Shown here: piece after piece, positions 5,203 through 7,557 of the stretch | How the letters are laid out: each line of letters opens with the position of its first letter | Numbering within the stretch: position 1 is the stretch's first letter | Source: Nitrosopumilales archaeon | GTDB taxonomy: Archaea; Thermoproteota; Nitrososphaeria; Nitrososphaerales; Nitrosopumilaceae | DNA: 7,557 nt | Reading direction: 5' to 3' | NCBI GenBank assembly: GCA_025350175.1 | Contig: JANXYF010000006.1 | Location: 1 to 7,557, forward strand | Program-made: the position numbers and the translations under genes | Notes under the pieces: generated by a model | What the model was told of the DNA's origin: nothing | The model's input: only the letters and a program-made list of their open reading frames with translations | The model's database searches: none

Positions 5203-6250
5203 AAATAGAGAATTAATTATAGCCCCAAAAATTTCAAGGGGTCAAATTGCCAAATTTTTATCTGAGATAGAAAAAGATGGAATCAGGATTGTAAACATAG
5301 ATCCTACCAGTCTCAAGGGAATCAAGACAAAACTTTCTACAATACACACTTCCACAAATGCTGATTATGTTATAGTTGACAAAGTCACTAAGCTCAAAGG
5401 TAAAAAGATTGGAATGAAGTTTAAAGTTCTTTCAAATACTGATATAGAAAAAATATTACAACTTGCAAAGGCAGGATTGGATTTTGTCATAATAGAAGTA
5501 AAAGACTGGAAAATAATCCCCTTAGAGAATATCATTGCAAAGCTACACAAGATTCACACAAAGATATTTGCAGTGGCCAACACCCCAGACGAAGTCCGTA
5601 AAATGTTTTCCATCTTGGAAATAGGAGTTGATGGAGTCATATTTTCAACCAATTCCTTAAATGAGGTAAAAGAGACACTTGTCTATCTTGGAACAAAGAG
5701 TTTTGATCTCAAGTCTGCCAAAATTTTAGAGATAAAAGAAGTAGGAAATGGTGAACGTGTCTGTGTAGACACAGCTTCCATGTTAGGACGAGGTGAAGGA
5801 ATGCTAATTGGTAGTAGATCAAATTTCCTCTTTCTAGTACACAACGAATCAGTTGGTTCATCGTTTACTTCACCAAGACCTTTCAGAGTAAATGCAGGTG
5901 CAGTACATTGCTACACTTTATCCCCAGATGGAACAACAAATTATCTATCAGAATTAGAGACAGGTTCAGAAGTTCTCGTTATTGATTCACATGGTAAAGC
6001 TCGAAGAGCTACAGTTGGTCGCTCTAAAATAGAAAGTAGACCGATGCTCATGATAAAAGCCCAAATTGGAAATGAGGTTGGAGGCATCATTGCACAAAAC
6101 GCTGAGACCATTCGTTTTGTACGACCGGGTGGCCATCTTGTCTCAGTCACACATCTAAAGAAAGGGGACACAGTTCTTGCATATTCAAAACCTGCAACTG
6201 GGAGACATTTTGGCATGGAAGTAGACGACGAATATATCGTAGAAAAATAA
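5180..6250 (+). CDS. aroB': 3-dehydroquinate synthase II
   Basis: This 356-aa protein matches archaeal DHQ synthase II, which oxidatively deaminates and cyclises ADH to 3-dehydroquinate with NAD+. It replaces the DAHP-based bacterial AroB. Recognisable conserved stretches are GRGEGMLIGSRSNFLFLVH (203-221), SPRPFRVNAGAVHCY (231-245), YLSELETGSEVLVID (255-269) and RSKIESRPMLMI (281-292). Length is normal for the family (about 330-380). The ATG at 5180 gives MQRSILSKNRELI and a 23-bp overlap with aroA'. A TTG at 5195 would give MSKNRELIIAPK and an 8-bp overlap; since TTG starts are common in this window, that is a real alternative. There is no clear Shine-Dalgarno sequence, so translation is probably coupled to aroA'. 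A T6 tract directly follows the stop. Confidence 0.93.
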   Translation: MQRSILSKNRELIIAPKISRGQIAKFLSEIEKDGIRIVNIDPTSLKGIKTKLSTIHTSTNADYVIVDKVTKLKGKKIGMKFKVLSNTDIEKILQLAKAGLDFVIIEVKDWKIIPLENIIAKLHKIHTKIFAVANTPDEVRKMFSILEIGVDGVIFSTNSLNEVKETLVYLGTKSFDLKSAKILEIKEVGNGERVCVDTASMLGRGEGMLIGSRSNFLFLVHNESVGSSFTSPRPFRVNAGAVHCYTLSPDGTTNYLSELETGSEVLVIDSHGKARRATVGRSKIESRPMLMIKAQIGNEVGGIIAQNAETIRFVRPGGHLVSVTHLKKGDTVLAYSKPATGRHFGMEVDDEYIVEK

Positions 6251-6256
6251 TTTTTT
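6251..6256 (+). terminator. T-tract terminator after aroB'
   Basis: TTTTTT begins at the base after the aroB' TAA (6248-6250). Archaeal RNA polymerase terminates at U-rich tracts without needing a hairpin, so this is the likely end of the aroA'-aroB' transcript. Confidence 0.5.
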
Positions 6257-6290
6257 GTACAAATACCAATTTAGAAAATTTGTAAAACTC

Positions 6291-6296
6291 TTATAC
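6291..6296 (+). promoter_or_regulatory. TATA box of the 53-aa zinc-finger gene
   Basis: TTATAC begins 28 nt before TTG 6319, the same hexamer and spacing as upstream of the UbiD gene. It lies only 7 nt before GTG 6298, so a transcript from this promoter would start downstream of that GTG. This is why TTG 6319 is chosen. Confidence 0.5.
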
Positions 6297-6318
6297 AGTG
6301 ATATCACAAATTCATCTA

Positions 6319-6480
6319 TTGAATATTCGTTGTAATGTATGTTCCATAGAAATAGATGAAAAAGAAGTAGATTCCCACATAGGTACACCTAAACATCTAG
6401 AGAACAGGTCAAAAATTCCTACAGACGGAAAAGGTTTAGACAAGAGTGTGACAAACATGTGGCATAATTCATTAGATTAA
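6319..6480 (+). CDS. Small C2H2 zinc-finger protein, 53 aa
   Basis: The protein carries one C2H2 finger: C5-x2-C8-x11-H20-x5-H26 within IRCNVCSIEID and SHIGTPKH. The HxGxxKH ending resembles U1/matrin-type fingers that bind RNA or DNA. After the finger, residues 27-53 are polar and have no recognisable domain. GTG 6298 would add seven residues (MISQIHL), but a TATA box at 6291-6296 sits too close to it and at the correct distance from TTG 6319. It lies just downstream of the aroA'-aroB' terminator, so it probably has its own promoter, and it converges on the 67-aa gene. A nucleic-acid-binding regulator is a reasonable inference; target and partners are unknown. Confidence 0.72.
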   Translation: MNIRCNVCSIEIDEKEVDSHIGTPKHLENRSKIPTDGKGLDKSVTNMWHNSLD

Positions 6481-6495
6481 CAAAATAGTACAACT

Positions 6496-6510
6496 TATAA
6501 AAATAAAAAA
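6496..6510 (-). terminator. T-rich terminator of the 67-aa gene
   Basis: Read on the minus strand the bases are TTTTTTATTTTTATA, starting 7 nt after the TGA of the 6517-6720 gene. A typical archaeal U-rich termination signal; no hairpin is needed or seen. Confidence 0.45.
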
Positions 6511-6516
6511 GATGTG

Positions 6517-6720
6517 TCACTCGAATTTCTTTTTCAGTTGAATTATTTCAGTCATCTCTTCTTTGAGATGTTTTTTCAAAAGAGATTCATGTTCTCTTTT
6601 ATGCCTCCAGTACAAGTTCATGACGGATTGTCTGGAATGGGCATGTTTTAATGCCGCAGTATATTTTCTGTGACTTTTTTCAACAATTCGAAAATACGAT
6701 TTGCTGTTAGAAGTTACCAT
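6517..6720 (-). CDS. Small highly charged hypothetical protein, 67 aa
   Basis: I do not recognise a family. The 67-residue protein starts at ATG 6720-6718 and is rich in Lys, Arg, His and Glu, with the C-terminal half (about 42-67: HKREHESLLKKHLKEEM and on) predicted from composition to be one long amphipathic helix. It has no cysteines, signal peptide or membrane segment. Basic character suggests a nucleic-acid- or protein-binding role, but this is inference only. Support for it being real: an ATG start, a TATA-like box 28 nt upstream, a palindrome just above that box and a T-rich terminator after the stop. It lies downstream of the methyltransferase gene on the same strand with a 65-bp gap, so read-through cotranscription is possible. 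Confidence 0.62.
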   Translation of the reverse strand: MVTSNSKSYFRIVEKSHRKYTAALKHAHSRQSVMNLYWRHKREHESLLKKHLKEEMTEIIQLKKKFE

Positions 6721-6740
6721 ATGAGAATTTTCTATTCTTA

Positions 6741-6748
6741 ATAGATAA
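6741..6748 (-). promoter_or_regulatory. TATA-like box of the 67-aa gene
   Basis: On the minus strand TTATCTAT begins 28 nt before the ATG at 6720, the same spacing as at two other genes here. The C makes it an imperfect box. Confidence 0.4.
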
Positions 6749-6751
6749 CCC

Positions 6752-6767
6752 TTTCCTATTTAGGAAA
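6752..6767. promoter_or_regulatory. Perfect 7-bp palindrome next to the promoter of the 67-aa gene
   Basis: TTTCCTA (6752-6758), a TT centre, then TAGGAAA (6761-6767) form an exact inverted repeat. It sits immediately upstream of the TATA-like box on the minus strand, covering the expected BRE/TFB area. This is the position of a repressor or activator site. A 2-nt centre makes a hairpin RNA less likely than a dimer-binding DNA site. Confidence 0.35.
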
Positions 6768-6785
6768 AATCATTCATGTAAAAAT

Positions 6786-7557
6786 TTACAATGGTTCAGG
6801 TTTTTTCCAGTTAGGAACAAGCTGCATCTTACGAAGTGATGGAGGTTCCAAGGTTCTTTTCTTTGCAATTTTGACATATTTTGATGAATTGTCTACTCCC
6901 ATGTATTTTCGATGAAGAAATCTGGCCATCTTTGTAGTTTGACCACTTCCCACAAACGGATCAAGTACAAGATCACCCATGTTACTATAAAGTTGAATTA
7001 AACGATAAGGTATCTCTTCTGGAAATGCTGCAGGATGAAATCGCCTATAGCTTGGAGGCATGGGAGCTATGTGCCAAATAGAATTTGCAATTTCTTTTTT
7101 CATCAAATCATTAAGAACCAATTTACTTTTTTTGTCTTTGAAATTATGAAATGGCATTTTTCGTAAAATTATAATTTGTTCATGCATAATATTTGGATAA
7201 TAATATGTAGGATAAGGATGCTGGACTGTAACTCTAAATCTTTTTTTCCCACCAGTGACTTTGTTCCAGATTATTTCTTCGAAAAAACTCCAGCCAATTT
7301 CTTTTTTTGTCAACTCTACGAGAAGTAATGCTGGGAGAGGAAGTTTACTTGTACCTTCAATGAGTTCATTTCCTATTACAATACAGCAGAATCCTCCAGG
7401 TTTTGTTACACGATAAACTTCAGAAAAAACACGTTTCATCTCTTCAAGCCAATCTTCAAGAGACAGTTCAACTGTTCCACGATACCATTTTTCCGTATCC
7501 TGATGTTCTTGATAGTTTATTGCATTATGATATGGTGGTGATGTCACAGTTAATGCG
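6786..7557 (-). CDS. Beta-class amino DNA methyltransferase, probable N4-cytosine type (N-terminus off the window)
   Basis: The frame is open to the right edge; the visible 256 codons begin ALTVTSPPYH, and GTG at 7547 would start within the strand before motif IV, so the true start is outside. Counting from that Val: TSPPY (2-6) is catalytic motif IV, HPAAFPEEIPYRLI (171-184) is motif X, and DPFVGSGQTT (196-205) is the S-adenosylmethionine-binding motif I, followed by YMGVDNSSKY (215-224) as motif II. The order IV, then X and I, defines the beta class. SPPY is typical of N4-cytosine enzymes, while N6-adenine enzymes usually have DPPY or NPPY. The target-recognition part should lie around 95-165 (WNKVTGGKKRF and YPTYYYP). 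No restriction endonuclease is visible, so it may be an orphan, but the upstream side is cut off. Confidence 0.9.
   Translation of the reverse strand, partial: ALTVTSPPYHNAINYQEHQDTEKWYRGTVELSLEDWLEEMKRVFSEVYRVTKPGGFCCIVIGNELIEGTSKLPLPALLLVELTKKEIGWSFFEEIIWNKVTGGKKRFRVTVQHPYPTYYYPNIMHEQIIILRKMPFHNFKDKKSKLVLNDLMKKEIANSIWHIAPMPPSYRRFHPAAFPEEIPYRLIQLYSNMGDLVLDPFVGSGQTTKMARFLHRKYMGVDNSSKYVKIAKKRTLEPPSLRKMQLVPNWKKPEPL

Noticed and set aside
6298..6318. GTG at 6298 as the start of the small zinc-finger protein
   Set aside because: It is only 7 nt after the first base of the TATA box at 6291-6296, so it would precede the expected transcription start; TTG 6319 has the same 28-nt spacing seen elsewhere.
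6185..6388. Minus-strand 67-codon aromatic-rich frame across the aroB' end and the zinc-finger start
   Set aside because: It is antisense to two better-supported genes and covers a terminator and promoter; its aromatic richness reflects AT-rich DNA.

Overview
The window looks like a piece of a low-GC archaeal chromosome, most likely from the ammonia-oxidising Nitrososphaerota (Thaumarchaeota), Nitrosopumilus/Nitrosarchaeum-like. This is inferred from four things: the archaea-type shikimate entry pair (ADH synthase plus 3-dehydroquinate synthase II), an MqnC-like radical SAM enzyme beside a UbiD-family decarboxylase, several tiny zinc-finger proteins, and TATA boxes 28-32 nt upstream of start codons with almost no leader. 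Genus cannot be fixed from the sequence. There is no rRNA, tRNA, CRISPR array or insertion sequence.

Layout. 1-806 (minus, runs off the left edge): a Pro/Glu/Lys/Ala-rich repeat protein with a short coiled coil. 910-1287 (plus): a Cys/His-rich protein of unknown function. 1284-1514 (minus): a small DnaJ-type zinc-finger protein, convergent with it. 1625-3067 (plus): a UbiD-family decarboxylase, convergent with mqnC at 3064-4182 (minus). 4183-4419: a divergent promoter region. 4420-5202 and 5180-6250 (plus): an overlapping aroA'-aroB' pair. 6319-6480 (plus): a 53-aa C2H2 zinc finger. 6517-6720 (minus): a 67-aa highly charged protein. 6786-7557 (minus, runs off the right edge): a beta-class amino DNA methyltransferase with a TSPPY motif.

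How the genes fit together. AroA' and AroB' make 3-dehydroquinate, leading to chorismate. Chorismate is the precursor of the futalosine route to menaquinone, in which MqnC closes the ring system and a UbiD-type enzyme decarboxylates a late intermediate. The central 4.6 kb therefore reads as a shikimate-to-quinone neighbourhood. The alternative for UbiD is the archaeal modified mevalonate pathway.

Most notable points: a long repeat-built ORF at the left edge that is easily missed because it has no stop in the window; a consistent near-leaderless promoter geometry that supports four TTG starts and one GTG start; two convergent gene pairs with interlocked stop codons; and inverted repeats in two promoter regions. 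I do not see a clearly new multi-gene system such as a defence island. The least explained items are the repeat protein and the small zinc/charged proteins.
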